Assembly (NCBI GenBank): GCA_023101725.1
Contig: JALJCO010003893.1
Coordinates: 62,001 to 126,000, forward strand
DNA: 64,000 bases
Reading direction: 5' to 3'
From: Atherinomorus stipes
Lineage: Eukaryota > Chordata > Actinopteri > Atheriniformes > Atherinidae
Below are positions 48,371 to 60,293 of this stretch, piece after piece. Position 1 is the first letter of the stretch. Every line of letters begins with the position of its first letter. The translations under genes were made by a program, and so were the position numbers. The notes under the pieces are model-generated. The model ran no database searches. It saw only the letters and a list, made by a program, of their open reading frames with translations, and was not told the DNA's origin.

Positions 48371-48939
48371 TTCTGTTTTTATACAGTAGAGTCCCATTAA
48401 AGAAAATACACTATCCTCTTTTATAAAGGTTTTTTTTTTTTCTTTCAAAACCATAAAGTAGAGATAAAATTAACAAATTTCCTACAGTTAGTACATATCC
48501 ACCTTATTCCTAGCCCCCCATGAGCCCTTAAGTGAAATATGTGACAGACTTCTGGTTCGACCGGAACCGACGTTTATTTACATGCTTAAAGTTCGTGCTA
48601 TTCCACTTTTTACGAACTTTTTAGGTAAACTATGTTTACCTAAAGCTGTCACAGCTTAGGCAGGACAACGTTATAATCCCCATTACTCATGCAACAGAGG
48701 GGTGGGTGGAGGATATGAAGCACTGGCCAAAAATAACAAACAGTAGCATTATTATTATTAGCATTATTAACCCACGTTAGCCACTTAGCTATGTCACGTC
48801 TGACTGTGACGCAATTAGCAATCTTAAAAGCTTTAAGGCTTATCACTACCTACTTGATAATATAAAATAATACAATAATAATTATATTATTATCATTATT
48901 ATTTTATTTATTTATTTACTTATTATTATTATTACGCAC

Positions 48940-49235
48940 TTTATTAAAAAGCACCTTATCAGAGTACCCAAGGACCCTGTGCAGAGTAGATAAAACATTA
49001 AAAACAGTAAGCTAAAACACGAAACAACGGGTACCACATAAAAACAACATTGGATTGGTGCATATGGACTTGGGTAGAATAAGATAAGAGTGTCTGTACA
49101 GAAGAGTTTTGAGTCTGGATTTGAAGACAGGGAAATGTCCACTGTACAGAGATCGGGAATTCCAGAGATGGGGAGCAGAGTAATACACAGTAAGAAGGTT
49201 AGTCGTGTTTTGTTGAAAGAGGTTGGAGACAATCT
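48940..49235 (-). repeat. interspersed repeat, probably retroposon-derived
   Basis: GAGTTTTGAGTCTGGATTTG, GAAGACAGGGAAATGTCCACTG and CCAGAGATGGGGAGCAGAG form a phrase that recurs widely in teleost genomes. The parent element is not identifiable from this fragment, and the strand is inferred. Confidence 0.45.
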
Positions 49236-49239
49236 TATT

Positions 49240-51060
49240 TATTCAACAACAGATGTCAATTTTTTATTCGCAAAATGCGGGCATTTGGTCGCAGTCTGGA
49301 GCCCTGCGAGCCTCTTTTTCTCAGACCGAGGGGCATGTTCTCCCTCTTGTAACCTCAAATTTAACTTTCTCTGGTTGTTAGTGCAACCACGAAGAGTACT
49401 ACATGTTCCCGAACCATGCAAGGACATTTTTCTGGGGCAAATTGTTTAGAAATGTTATGAACACTCTTGTTGAAATGTTAAAATAAACCGCTAGCAGAAA
49501 CTATGACACTGTGAGTCAATAAACACTGTGAGTCAATGGCTAAGCGCTGTTTCCGGTATCTCACAGGAAGTTGATCGCATAATCGTTTGTACATTTGTTA
49601 GCTCAGAAATAATGTGGATAAAAAATGATTTTTCAAAAGGTCCCGTAACATTTGCGGCTCTAAACGACTTCTATTTAGCTGGTTGAGGCGAAAAATGGCT
49701 CTTTGGATTGTAAAGGTTGCAGATGGTCTATAAAGAGTCCAGAAGAGGAGAAATTTGACACATTCTTGCTTGTGATACACATAACTTATTATTCACCTTG
49801 TGGTTGATGCTTGACAGTCTGTTTTTGCCTCTGAAACTGTCCTTCCTAATACTGATCAGTATGTGGGTTCATATTAGCGGTGCCGTGTCAGCTGCGGGTT
49901 TTGGCCCTTTGACAGTGACATGTTTCTAACTCAGTAATAGCAGCCAATAACACAGCTCATTTCCAGACCTTTCTGCACACCTGCTTCAACACACAGTAAA
50001 TAGGAGACCCAAAATGTCAACACTCTTTTTTCCTCTCGGTGTCATACAGGACTCCTTTCGGGTACATCTCTGTCTACGTATGGGACCGAGCATACATATG
50101 ATGGCTACCTGCACAGCATCTGCTTGACTGCTTCATTTGATTGCTCACCTCAGTAGCAGTGTGAGAAATGTTAATGTAGGGCAGTTTAAGTCAGATACAG
50201 TTCACCAGCATCCGCATTACACCACTGTCACCCTTGAGAAAAGACTGATGTAAAAGGTGGAGAAAAAATAACAAGTTGGGTTAGAGTCAAAAGAACATGA
50301 AGAGTAACGCCCACTGCGGTGCTGGATATTTCCACACAGTCGTCTGTGTGTATGTGCACACAAGTTTTTTGTATTTGTGACTGAAGTGTGTGCTGGTGTG
50401 TAAAACATTTACATTACTGTGGGAAGAAGGTGTGAAGCAGCAAGACAGTCAGGTACATCTTGTCCCCTGGCCTGTTGACCACATTGGGTACTGGTGTACT
50501 GTCACAGCTTCCACACACATATAGACACACACACACACACTGTTCGCTCTGTTGCCTCTCTGACCTGAGATTGCTGTGTGCTGCTACTTACACCTAAAGA
50601 AGCACTGGGCCATACACACACAAACTCACAGTCACAAACACAATGATTTATGGCCTCCGATATAGTCAATAAGAGCCAGGGCCAAGATGAAGGACTTCGG
50701 CAGCAGCAAGCAGGATACACACATGAAAAGAAACACACAACCACACACACTGATGTTCATTAGCTAATGTATAAAGTGAGCTGTTTTCCATTATGACTGT
50801 CTTCATTACATCCCCGTTTGATACAACTGTTGTCTTTGCTGCTCCGAGTGAAAAGTTAAATATCTGCAAGCAAACGTCCGATTGTCATGATGATAAATTC
50901 CTAAATATGAAAGCAAAGTTACAAACAGTGGCTAAAATTCAGATTCTTTATTTTGCAACAGCAGTTGTCTTTGTTTTACAGTGGACTTTTTTTTTTTTTT
51001 TTTTACCAACATTAAAACAGAGTACGCTTCAACTGCAAAATAAACATGCATAATTTAAAG
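49240..51060. other. unassigned sequence with (CA)n tracts
   Basis: Short CA-rich tracts lie near 50520-50545. A weak exon-like signal at 50050 (acceptor TTCCTCTCGGTGTCATACAG) is not supported by a convincing donor. Confidence 0.35.
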
Positions 51061-51069
51061 GACGTAACA

Positions 51070-51790
51070 AAAGTTTAGTGAACTAAATAAAAAATTAATA
51101 AGTTTGAAAAGAAGAAGGAGGAAAAAATTGTTTTTTTATTTATTCTTGGCCCACGAAATAGTGATAGGTTGTTTTTCCTAAAAGTGGGGAAAAAAAAAAA
51201 AAAAAAAAGAAAAATCTTGGGAAAACAGAGAGTGCCACAGGGGGGCGTTTCTCCACCACAAACACCCAAAAAAAACAATAAAAAAAAAACACCCAAAAAA
51301 AAAACACACAAAAAAAAAAAGGGGGGGTCTTTTCTTTTTTTTGGGGATATAAAATAAAAAAAGAAAAATAGTGTAATAAAAAGAAAATAAATAAAAAAAA
51401 AATTTATTTTTTATTTCTACCTTAAAATTATAAGTAGGGAATAAGAAAAAGAAATGGGTAATGATTAAGTGGAACATTTACTCCAACACTATGAGAAGAT
51501 GGGAAGGCCTGGTGGTCAGTTGAAAAAGAAGGGGGAAAATAGGAAGGAAAAGGAAGAGAAAATAAAAGAAAAAAAATTTATTAAATTAAATCAAAATTAT
51601 AAAAAAAAAAAAGAAAAAAAAAGAAAATGAGTCGAGAGTTACGGAGATGGGGGAATAATGTTTTTGTTTATGTGTGGGTGTGGGCTGGGCAGCGGTAGCT
51701 AAAATAGGGGGATCAGGGAAGAAGGCGGGAAAGGTGGCGAAGAAAGGGAAAAACAGAAAGAAAAAAAAGAAAAAGGATAGTGATTTCTTT
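51070..51790. repeat. extreme low-complexity A/G-rich block
   Basis: Runs of A, AAAAC, GGGG and GAAAA dominate for about 700 bp. The texture differs from the flanks and resembles an accumulation of homopolymer errors or a degenerate purine satellite. The Lys-rich and Phe-rich open frames are artefacts. Confidence 0.75.
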
Positions 51791-51964
51791 CAAATAATGT
51801 CTTATATAGTGGCTGCTCCGTCTCCGCCATTATTACTGGACGTACTCCGAAGGGCGACTCAACATAATATCTTCCCCAGGAGTCAAAGTGATGCGGAAAC
51901 TTTGCCGGAGAGTAAATGCATGTACTGTATACTCCAAGAAAAAAGGTGAAATAAAAGAAAGTTA

Positions 51965-52180
51965 TCCTTTAAATAGCACCTTTCTAGTCTTATGCTGACC
52001 ACTCTAAGCACTTTACGCTACATGTCAGATTCACGCACACATTCACACTCTGATCGGCACATCGGGAGGCAACTTGGGGTTCAGTGTCTTGCCCAAGGAC
52101 ACTTTGGTATGTAGCCTGTGGAAGCCTGGAATCTATCCACCGACTGTCCGGTTGACAGACGACTGCTTTTCCACCTGTTT
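51965..52180 (-). mobile_element. tRNA-derived SINE, inverted copy
   Basis: Read on the minus strand it has the same head (GTGGAAAAGCAGTCGTCT, then GTGGATAGATTCCAGGCTTC), the GTGTCCTTGGGCAAGACACT body and the AAGTGCTTAGAGTGG tail as the SINE at 19.4 kb. A T-run follows the head on the plus strand. Confidence 0.75.
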
Positions 52181-52189
52181 GATTTTTTT

Positions 52190-53975
52190 TTTTTTTTTTC
52201 TCATTTTTAAACACATATACTTTGGAGATGGGCATTTCAGGGGATTTTGGAAGATTTTGGAAGATTAGACGTCCAGACAGGTCAGGAGGCTGAGACGAGG
52301 TGATTCCTCCTGGTTGAAGCTGCAGCTTCAGGGTTAACTCCTTTCACTTTTCCCAGCATTGGTGAATCAGACAATTGGTGTGTTGCTAAAGGTCATAGCA
52401 AAACAGTTTCTCTTAGCTAACTCTCTCTTCTTCAATGCTACCTGGTCAGACTTGTGCTGGGTTCAGCTTTCTGTAGCATTTTTTAGGAATTAATCAAACT
52501 GCCCAACAGTCTGTTAACTTTGACTTGAAAAATGTTGACATGTGAGATGGTTGTTTAATGATGTCATAAACTCTTATTTTCTCATTTTCAGCCACTCCAT
52601 GGTGAACTTGCTTGAGTCTTTTGAGCCATCACCTTGCTTGAAGGCAAGCTATCCAATACCTGAGGCAGTGACTTGAAAAGGCAGTTTTATGTGCTAATTG
52701 AGAGAAAGTCTTATGTGTAGGCATTGTTTCAAAGAGAATCAGTACTCTTTTAGCATACCAAGAATTTCCATGCGCTTTTGATGTGCTAGCATGGATGGCT
52801 TTTTATAGATTGGGAGTGAGTGGCTGCTGTAAAAGCACCAGTTTAGATACTTCAACATTTAGCTTCTAAAACAACAAATTTCAGTAATATGCAAAACACA
52901 TACACCTCTCAAGCTGCTACATTTGACAGTTTCCAGTGATGCTGTACCTGATATGCCTACTTTTAATAAGTCATTGTAAATTCCTGAGGTCTCAGTGAAA
53001 TGTGTTTGTCACGGTGTCAGAGTATTCTATGACAAAGAAACACGGCTCTCGTCTCAAACTTGAGCTTGCAGCTGTTTTCATTACAGCTTGTGTTGATGTG
53101 AGGTGAAAGAAAGTGATGTGAGCCATTCCACTCTGTCTTCTCAGACATTTCTTCCATTTTTAGCTATTATATAAATGCAAAGTTGGACATTTATAACAAG
53201 TCAATATTTGTGTATTACTGGTATTAATGCTTGGTATTACTGTATGAAGAACAAACACTACCTGGTCTGAGAGTTTACAAGGCAAGCTTACAGATTGTGT
53301 CACAAAGTAGTTCTAACAATGGTTGTGTCTTCAGTCAGAACTTCAGGAGCAAAGAAAAGAAAGGAGGACATCAGGAGGTGTTTTAGAGAGAGTCAATATT
53401 AACATTTAAGGATGTTAACATGCAAAGTTGACTTTTTTGAGCTTTTTATTATGTTATCATAATGTCATACTTTGACTCATTCATGCATATTTGAGAAATC
53501 CCTGAATCGCCTGTGGATACCAAAATGGCTGCCAAAACGACTGCTACTACATTGCACCTCCAATGCCACAAAGCTCCTCTCCCTGCTTCTCAGAGCTCCC
53601 ACACATCGGAACACAAATAGATTATTTTCCAACTGTGATGTACTTATTAATAAATGACAATGATAACAGTCACCAGGTTAAAAAAAGAAACAAAACTTAA
53701 ACAAACAAAGCTTATATTCAGGTAACAAAACAAGTTTTGTTTCTTACTTTTGATCCACTCTTAACTGAGCTGAAGATAGTTTAGAGTGGGGGAGATGCTC
53801 AGGCAGGAGGAGAGGAAGATGGGATTTAGTACTCAGGAGTTGTGACTTAAGCTCTCTAATTGATTGAAGTTTAATCACTTGTTATTCGTCATGATGAGGT
53901 GTTCACATGACCTTTACAAAATGTTGTACAGACTAGTAATAATCATATTCTTAATATGTTTTAAGTTAAAAACAT
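52190..53975. other. unassigned sequence
   Basis: No gene or repeat is recognised. Confidence 0.4.
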
Positions 53976-53977
53976 TA

Positions 53978-56356
53978 TACACTATCTGGCCAAAACAAAA
54001 AGTCACCACCCAAGAAAAAGGTCATACACTTCAATTTGGTTGGACCACCTTTAGCTTTGATTACAGCAGCATTCGCTGTGGCATTGTTTCGATAAGCTTT
54101 TGCAATGTCGGCAGATTTATTTCCATCCATGCATTAATTTTTAACCAAGATCTTGCATTGCTGATGGTCAAGTCTGACCACAGCCTCCTCCAGCACTTCC
54201 CAAATATTCTCAATGGGGTTCAGGTCTGGACTCTGTGGTGGCCAATCCATGAGTGAAAATGATGTCATGCTCCCTGAACCAGTCTTTCACAATCTGAGCC
54301 CGATGAATCCTGACGTTGTCATCTTGGAACATGGCCGTGCCATCAAGGAAAAAACATCCATTGCTGGAATAACCTGGTCATTCAGTATATTCAGGTATCA
54401 GCTGACCTCATTCTTTGAGCTCATACTGTTGCTGAACCTGGACCTGAGCAACTGCAGCAACCCCAGATCATAACACTGCCCCCACAGGCTTGTACAGTAG
54501 CCACTTGGCATGATGCTGCATCACTTCATCTGCCTTTCCAGCCACATTTCTTCCTGGAAGACGATGGGTCCACAATAGCCTTCCAGTTTTTACTAATGTG
54601 TTGGACAGTTCTGAACCCAGTTTTAGTAGTTTCTGCATCTCCTTAGATGTTTTCTCTGCTTGATGCTGCCAATGATTTGACCCTTCCCAGACAATGGCCC
54701 TCATTTATCAAACGATCGTAGAAATGATCGCACATTTGATCGTAAAAATGGTCGTACGATTGGACCCACGTGTGATTTATTAAAACGTTCGTATCGGTCC
54801 AATCTCGTCGTACGAACAAAAGAGTCTTGATAAATTCCACAGCTGAAATTTATCGTCATTTAAATGTCACGCCCACGGTTACGCCCTTAAACATGCATAA
54901 TGATGAGGCATCACCCGGCGAGGTTGAACCACGGAGAGGAGAGATTCTGCCAAAAAAGAAACTTTTGGGGGGATCAAGACATAATTCCTCATTTGTGAGG
55001 TGGGAAAGATTAAAGAGGTGCTGTTTGGCAGCTTAAAAACCGAAGTCAGAGACGTGCACAACAACGCTACACGGAAGAGGATCAGTCAGCCTCACCGGTG
55101 TGAACGACTCCGGCTGAGATATTAATAAAAGTCTCATTCTAGGCCTGGCTTATATGGTTTATTCGTTTTATTAGTTATGAAATTTAATAATAGCCCACAT
55201 CCCATGGCAACGTCACAATTCTTTAGCCAATGTGTCAAGAAAAAGTGGTCCAATATGAAACTCGCCAACAAAAGATGTTGCACCGGCACCCCCCCCCCCA
55301 CTTGCGCTCTAAAAGGTGACAGGTGGATGCCGGTCAGATCCGAGCCTGAACCAGACAGGGACAGAAAAAAGATAACTTGCATTTGCAAAACTAAGGGACA
55401 GTCTGACTGAGCACTTACACAACTTTAAAGTATTGATTAGTTATTAGAAATGACGGCTCAGCTGCGGTCTCCTCCATTTAGCCCAGCGGGGGCTGTAGGG
55501 CGGCTCCCGCCGCATCTTCTCCTCTGACTGCGTATCAAAACTCTCCAGCGGTCCGAGCGATGTGCAGCACTGCACAGGACAGGAGTGTTGTAGAATTTCT
55601 CAGAGTCTAAAGCAGCGTTTCATCCCGCCGGGTCCGAGTCGGACCGTCCGACACCCACCTGCCTTCCTTCAGCCCGAAGCAGCGCTCCACCTGGGCACCT
55701 GCGCGTGTGTGCGTACTGATGCCTACCTCCGCTCCGATGCGGCAGTTTTACCAGCGGGATGAGGAGATGCACGAAGAGTGCAAAGCACTTGTCTCCTAGA
55801 ACTGTATGCTAATAATTTTAATAATTTGTTGTGATAAAGGGAGGAATTAAATTCAGTCACAGCTATTTTTGCAATTTTGGGAATACTTTCTACATTCACT
55901 TTTTCCTTTTTCTTTTTCTTTGCAAATGGGTTCATTCTTAGTGCTGATATGTGAATACTTATGTTTAAATGGCAGTTTGCCGTTTGGTTAATAAATATTT
56001 TCATGTTCTGCTGCGCTGCTGCAAACCCTCACTGACTCAAACTTGCGTACACGAACTCAGAGCTGTCGTGAGATTTGATCGTATCCTACGATCACGTTCA
56101 AATTGATAAATGCCGAGTCTTGCGTGGAAATGGTCGTACGCACAGATTTTCGTCGTACGATCGTTTGATAAATGAGGGCCAATGTCTTTTCCATGATCAC
56201 GGATGTGTCTTTCCACATGGTTGTTTAGGAAATGAGAAGCAACTCATTGCACCAGTCGGGGTTAAATAACTTGTTCATAGCTGAAAGATAATTACCCATG
56301 CAGTAATTATCCAATCAGAGGCTCATGCCTATTTGCTTTGTTAAATCCAGGTGGAA
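53978..56356 (-). mobile_element. Tc1/mariner relic (copy 2), split by a nested element
   Basis: The left tip TACACTATCTGGCCAAAACA matches the tip of copy 1. On the minus strand the C-terminal part reads [20 protein letters not shown], which keeps the second catalytic aspartate, and the N-terminal part near 54530-54690 keeps LVKTGRLLWTHRLPGRN. The middle is deleted at the same junction as copy 1 (against the CCCCCACAGGCTTGTACAG block). The D-to-E spacing in this family is 36 residues. The far end near 56356 has lost its tip. Frameshifts disable it. Confidence 0.8.
54696..56180. mobile_element. 1485-bp element with perfect 25-bp inverted ends, nested in Tc1
   Basis: The first 25 bases (54696-54720, beginning GGCCCTCATTTATCAAACGA) are the exact reverse complement of the last 25 (56156-56180). 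AAT flanks both sides (54693-54695 and 56181-56183), a 3-bp direct repeat. Subterminal GATCGTA and CGTACGA words recur near both ends. The interior lacks a recognisable transposase; the region 55310-55480 is shared with the palindrome at 11.2-11.9 kb. A 3-bp duplication fits PIF/Harbinger-type insertion, although AAT is not the usual TWA. The host Tc1 sequence joins cleanly when it is removed. Confidence 0.85.
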
Positions 56357-56359
56357 ACG

Positions 56360-57930
56360 ATATTGCACAACATTGTCTTCTCACAGCAGCGTCAAACCAA
56401 ATGTTTATTACTATTCGTGTTTTTATACCTTTTTACTGTAGTTAAAAGAGAAATTGGGGGTTGGGGTCATGTGTGGAGGGGAGGTGGGGAGGTTCATTTG
56501 TGTGTTCTATGTTATATACTTGGATGTGCATCTATTTTCATTATGTAAAGCAATTTGTTTTGCCTTTGGCAGGAGAAGCACTTTATAAAGTTTGATTGAT
56601 AATGATGTAAAGATAAATATAATTCACAGAAAGCTGCCATTATCTGATGAACAGAATCAGATTGTTCCGACAACATGATCACCTGAATTATCTTATAACT
56701 TCAGAAATCTGGGAAAGATCAGATTTTTGCTGTGCATGCAAAAGGGTTTAATGTCTACGGCCAAGTATGCTTGAAATGAAGGAGCCTGGAATCAGACTGC
56801 TGACCTTAGTTAGAGGACAACCACTGAGCTGCTGCCATCTACCCCATGAAGACGTCTCTGACTTCCCCACCACACATTATTCTGATAGCCCTTTATTTGT
56901 ACAGCCTGAAAGTTTTTAACTTCTCTTTACTACTTTTCCTCTTTTATAAAAGAGGAAAAGTAGTCCTTTCTCTCCTCACAGACTTTTGTTTGCCTAATAA
57001 ACACAGGAGTATCTCTTAGCAAAGAAATAAACTCAACTCTTTTTTAGAGCGACACAAGCTGCACTTTCACATAAAACAACGGCCAATTAGATTTAGGATG
57101 CTGAGCCCCTTTCTGGGCCATAAAACAAGGATAACAACATGAAATCTGGAAACAAGAAGCAAGTACTTTCACTACTCATCTGTAGTCACTGGAGCAGTTT
57201 CAGGGGCTCAGTGACATCTTTTTTATGCTTTTCTTTTTCATTGCAGCATTTGCTTATTCAAAAGTTTTAAGCTGACTCAGCCCATATTCCCTCTGATGCT
57301 CCCATATTGCTATTTTTGTCAGGACCCCTTCCAAATGAGAGACCATCCTTTGGGGAAAATATGTTATACAATCATGGTTTTCTGACGAGGGGAACTGTGT
57401 CCTAAATTCAACTGTCCAAAGGTGAGAAGCTGTTACCATACTGGACTTATTAGAGAAAGAGGGGTCACACAAATCAAGCTTCAAGATAGAAGAAAGAAGA
57501 AAATCCATGGCCTCTACTGATATGAACATCCCAAATTTTCCGAAGAGATATCAAAATGTCACTAAAGAACTTGTTACCTCACAGAAAAGCTAGCAGTAAA
57601 CTTGTCCTTTTGTTTCTATCTGTTCTCCTAGATTTCTCTGTAGGAACAAGGATTTTGTTGAATGGTCTCAAATGGTTCGCTCACCGCTGGTGGCGTTTAT
57701 GCTCCCTCCAGAGGACTGCTGAAGGATTTTTCAATATCAACTAATTTACGGATTGTGCAGCTTAATCTGTAAATTAAGGATAAATATATTTCGGATTTTC
57801 AAATAAACATAATTTTCACAGTCATGGAAAAGTAGCTAACCTGGATCTGTTGTCAACTTCACTGGAAAGTTCAGGTCCAAACTCTTCTCCAGTTTTTGTT
57901 TGATGTTGATAGACCACTGAAAACCAGATA
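56360..57930. other. unassigned sequence
   Basis: Apart from an inverted CTACTTTTCCTCTTTTATAA and TTATAAAAGAGGAAAAGTAG hairpin at 56929-56964, nothing is recognised. Confidence 0.4.
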
Positions 57931-57939
57931 TGGTGGTTG

Positions 57940-58110
57940 AAATGAAATGAAATGAAAGAAAGAAAGAAAGAAGAAGAAGAAGAAGAATGAATGAAGAAGA
58001 AAAAAAAGGAAAAAAAAAAATGAATGAATGAAAAATACTTTATTTATCCCAGAAGGGAAATCTGATAACACAAAAACATTAACCTGAGTGTTAAGGTGGG
58101 ATGGACAGTT
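57940..58110 (-). mobile_element. LINE 3' tail, minus strand, with GAAA/GAA/TGAA microsatellite
   Basis: AATACTTTATTTATCCCAGA followed by AGGGAAAT is, on the minus strand, the 3' end of Rex1-like fish LINEs (TTCCCTTCTGGGATAAATAA). The tail continues into TTCA-type repeats, seen here as TGAATGAA and GAAGAAGAA at 57945-58030. Confidence 0.55.
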
Positions 58111-58215
58111 TCGTCCCAATAGACTTCCTGAAGTGGAACTGATTGACACGGGAGTTCAGAGGACATTTAGGGTGTAGTCCAATATCACCCTTAATCCTAG
58201 CACTTGGCCCTAACC

Positions 58216-58389
58216 CAGGGGTGTCCAGCTCCGGTCCTTTAGGGCCACAATCCTGCAGGTTTTCCATGTCTCCTTGTCCAACACACACCTGACTCAAATT
58301 CATAGGCTTTTAGACTTATTTAATTTGAGTCAGTTGTGCTGGTGCAAGGAGGCATGGAAAACCGTCAGGACCAACTTTGGACACCACCG
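58216..58389. mobile_element. hAT-type MITE, 174 bp
   Basis: The ends are CAGGGGTGTCCAGCTCCGGT and, on the opposite strand, CGGTGGTGTCCAAAGTTGGT. The flanks CCCTAACC (58208-58215) and CCCTAGCC (58390-58397) differ at one of eight positions, consistent with an aged 8-bp target duplication. TGACTCAAATTC and AATTTGAGTCA pair in the middle. Related copies occur near 61.4 and 63.5 kb. Confidence 0.8.
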
Positions 58390-58463
58390 CCCTAGCCCTT
58401 CATTTTGCATGTTCATGTGAAGAGGTAGTGGTGTCCCGATTCCGGTTCAGATCAAGGGGGAGG

Positions 58464-59240
58464 TGTAGATAGATAGATAGATAATTTTTTATTAAAGTGT
58501 CGTGCACAATCTAGTGCCCAGCCCACATGGGCTTATAAGACACTCAACAAACAGACAAGATGACAGCAGGTTACAAACTTCTTGAGATGTACAAAACTCA
58601 AATTGGATACAACACTCTCTCTGTCGTCTGTCCCAGGCCTTACTGACAAAAGCAACAAATGCAAAAATTTCTCTACATAGGATCCAACTTAAAATATTTT
58701 CTTCTGGTAGCCAAAACAAATCTGCATTATTTCTGTTTACACACTCAAATAAAACAAGTCTTAGATCAGAGTACATTGGGCAATAAAGAACAAAATGATA
58801 TTCATCTTCCATCACAGAGATCACAGAGTAAACAGACCCTCTCCTCTTCCGGAAGACCCTTGTACCTGCCCACTTCCACTGCCAGAGGGAGGCTACCAGT
58901 TCTAAACTGGGCACAAAGAGACCTCTGTTTTCTTGACAACTTAAATTTTATGTAAGATTCAGTTTGGTACTCTTCCTTAAACTGTATGTAGTTTCTTAAT
59001 TTGGGTTTTCTACAGATGTCCTGTTTCCATTGTTTTTTTAAAGTTATTGAAAAAAGATTCTTTTAAATTATTTAGATTACATTGCAGTTTATTCATGTAA
59101 ATATATTTCAAGTTTGACATGAACAATAACTTAGCAATTTCTTTTGCCCAGGGATTACTCTCTTGCGAGATCCCATAAAAAGATCTTCTTGGTAAGCCTA
59201 CCATCTGGCAGTTGGGTGAGGCGGTTCCATAAACTCAGCA
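58464..59240 (-). mobile_element. 5'-truncated LINE 3' end, minus strand
   Basis: The 3' end is an ATCT repeat (58468-58482) preceded by AATAAAAAAT and a TAAGCCCATGTGGGCTGGG motif seen in fish LINE tails. Minus-strand translation in several frames gives EMLSLWNRLTQLPDGRLTKK (about 59200), SLCAQFRTGSLPLAVEVGRY and GLPEEERVCLLCDL (about 58900), then VMEDEYHFVLYCPMYSDLR (about 58800). The C-x2-C ... H ... C arrangement is the zinc-knuckle-like C-terminus of a group of LINE proteins. The cysteine pair and the histidine/cysteine half now lie in different frames. The RT domain is absent because of 5' truncation. The clade is not assigned. Confidence 0.7.
58492..58914 (-). pseudogene. LINE ORF2 C-terminal fragment
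   Basis: A 140-residue open frame contains EDEYHFVLYCPMYSDLRLVL near residues 52-70, the second half of a zinc-knuckle-like motif, and ends close to the element's 3' tail. The first half of the motif (CLLCDL) is in another frame upstream, so a frameshift near 58820 separates them. It is a remnant with no independent function. Confidence 0.65.
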
Positions 59241-59244
59241 TCTC

Positions 59245-60290
59245 CACTCTCTGCTTTATAGGTGTAAGTGGTAGGGCTGTCTGTCCCTCGAAACGGAGAT
59301 TTTCCAGGGACACACCAGAAAACGAGTGGTATGATATTATTCAGTTTCATGCGAAATACGGGCAAAATGGCGAGGAAATCCACAAATATGAGTATTTTAT
59401 TGCAAATTACATATGAAAATCGCTAATTTAAGGTCACTTTAATGTATTACAGACAGTTTTATTACAAATATAAAAAAAATCGCTAGTTTCAAAGTGTTGC
59501 ATCCATCTGTTCATGTCTGTAACATAATGTTAAGCTTGACTTAAAGGCGTCTTCTTTTTTTTTCATTTTTACGTTTTTCGTCCCAAAGCTGAAAAAATAA
59601 TCCAATTGACAGGAAAGGGAGATTATTGCTGCCGCAGAGGTCATTTTTAAAAATAAGTCTTTATTGACAATTTAATGCTGCAGACGGTGTTGCAAACTCT
59701 TCCAGAAACAACCGTGACAACTTTTCATGACGCATGAGGATTTCAAAAGGTTGCTCTATTTCTCAGTGAATAATTTAATCCAAGGGGATGGGCTAGGGGT
59801 AGGCGTAGGGAGGAAAATAGGAATGGGGCATTAATAGGAGATGTGAAAACTCCCTTGGTAGATTGTTTCATAATTCAGAAAAAAAAAAAATCATCATGAT
59901 TACACAAGAAAAAAAAAAAAGCCTTTTTTATGTTTTAAGTGTTGAAATTTGTGGTAGGACTTGTTACCTAAATAGTAAATATTAAGTATTAATAGTTTAA
60001 CCTCGCAGTGTTACTGACAGGAATCTGTTCCCACCTGATCCACAATATAAACTTAAAACATTTGCAGAGTTGCAGACAACTTACATCTTTCTTACTTACA
60101 GCAATAGAGCTGGTTTTAGTTTGTAGCATGAGGTGAGTCGACTCAGATGATCAGGATTACTACACACATCTGGAAATGTTTGCACATTTAAAAACGTTTC
60201 TAGATTGTGACGTTATTGTAATCATAATGTGGAACACTGCGTTTTTCAGTGCCAGATTCCTCTGATTTTATGCTTTGTATCTTACATTGT
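59245..60290. other. unassigned sequence
   Basis: Poly-A runs occur near 59880 and 59912. A small exon-like signal at 60102-60132 has a good acceptor and donor but only 31 bases and one open frame; I treat it as chance. Confidence 0.35.
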
Positions 60291-60293
60291 GAC

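Noticed and set aside
50050..50100. Exon-like start after TTCCTCTCGGTGTCATACAG reading TPFGYISVYVWDRAYI
   Set aside because: No good donor follows and a stop comes soon after; there is no recognised family.
51169..51477. Lys-rich and Phe-rich open frames
   Set aside because: They are produced by poly-A/poly-T runs in the low-complexity block.
60102..60132. Possible 31-nt exon with acceptor TTTCTTACTTACAG and donor GAG/GTGAGT
   Set aside because: Its length is not a multiple of three, only one frame is open, and such pairs occur by chance in 64 kb. RNA-seq junction reads would be needed to revive it.
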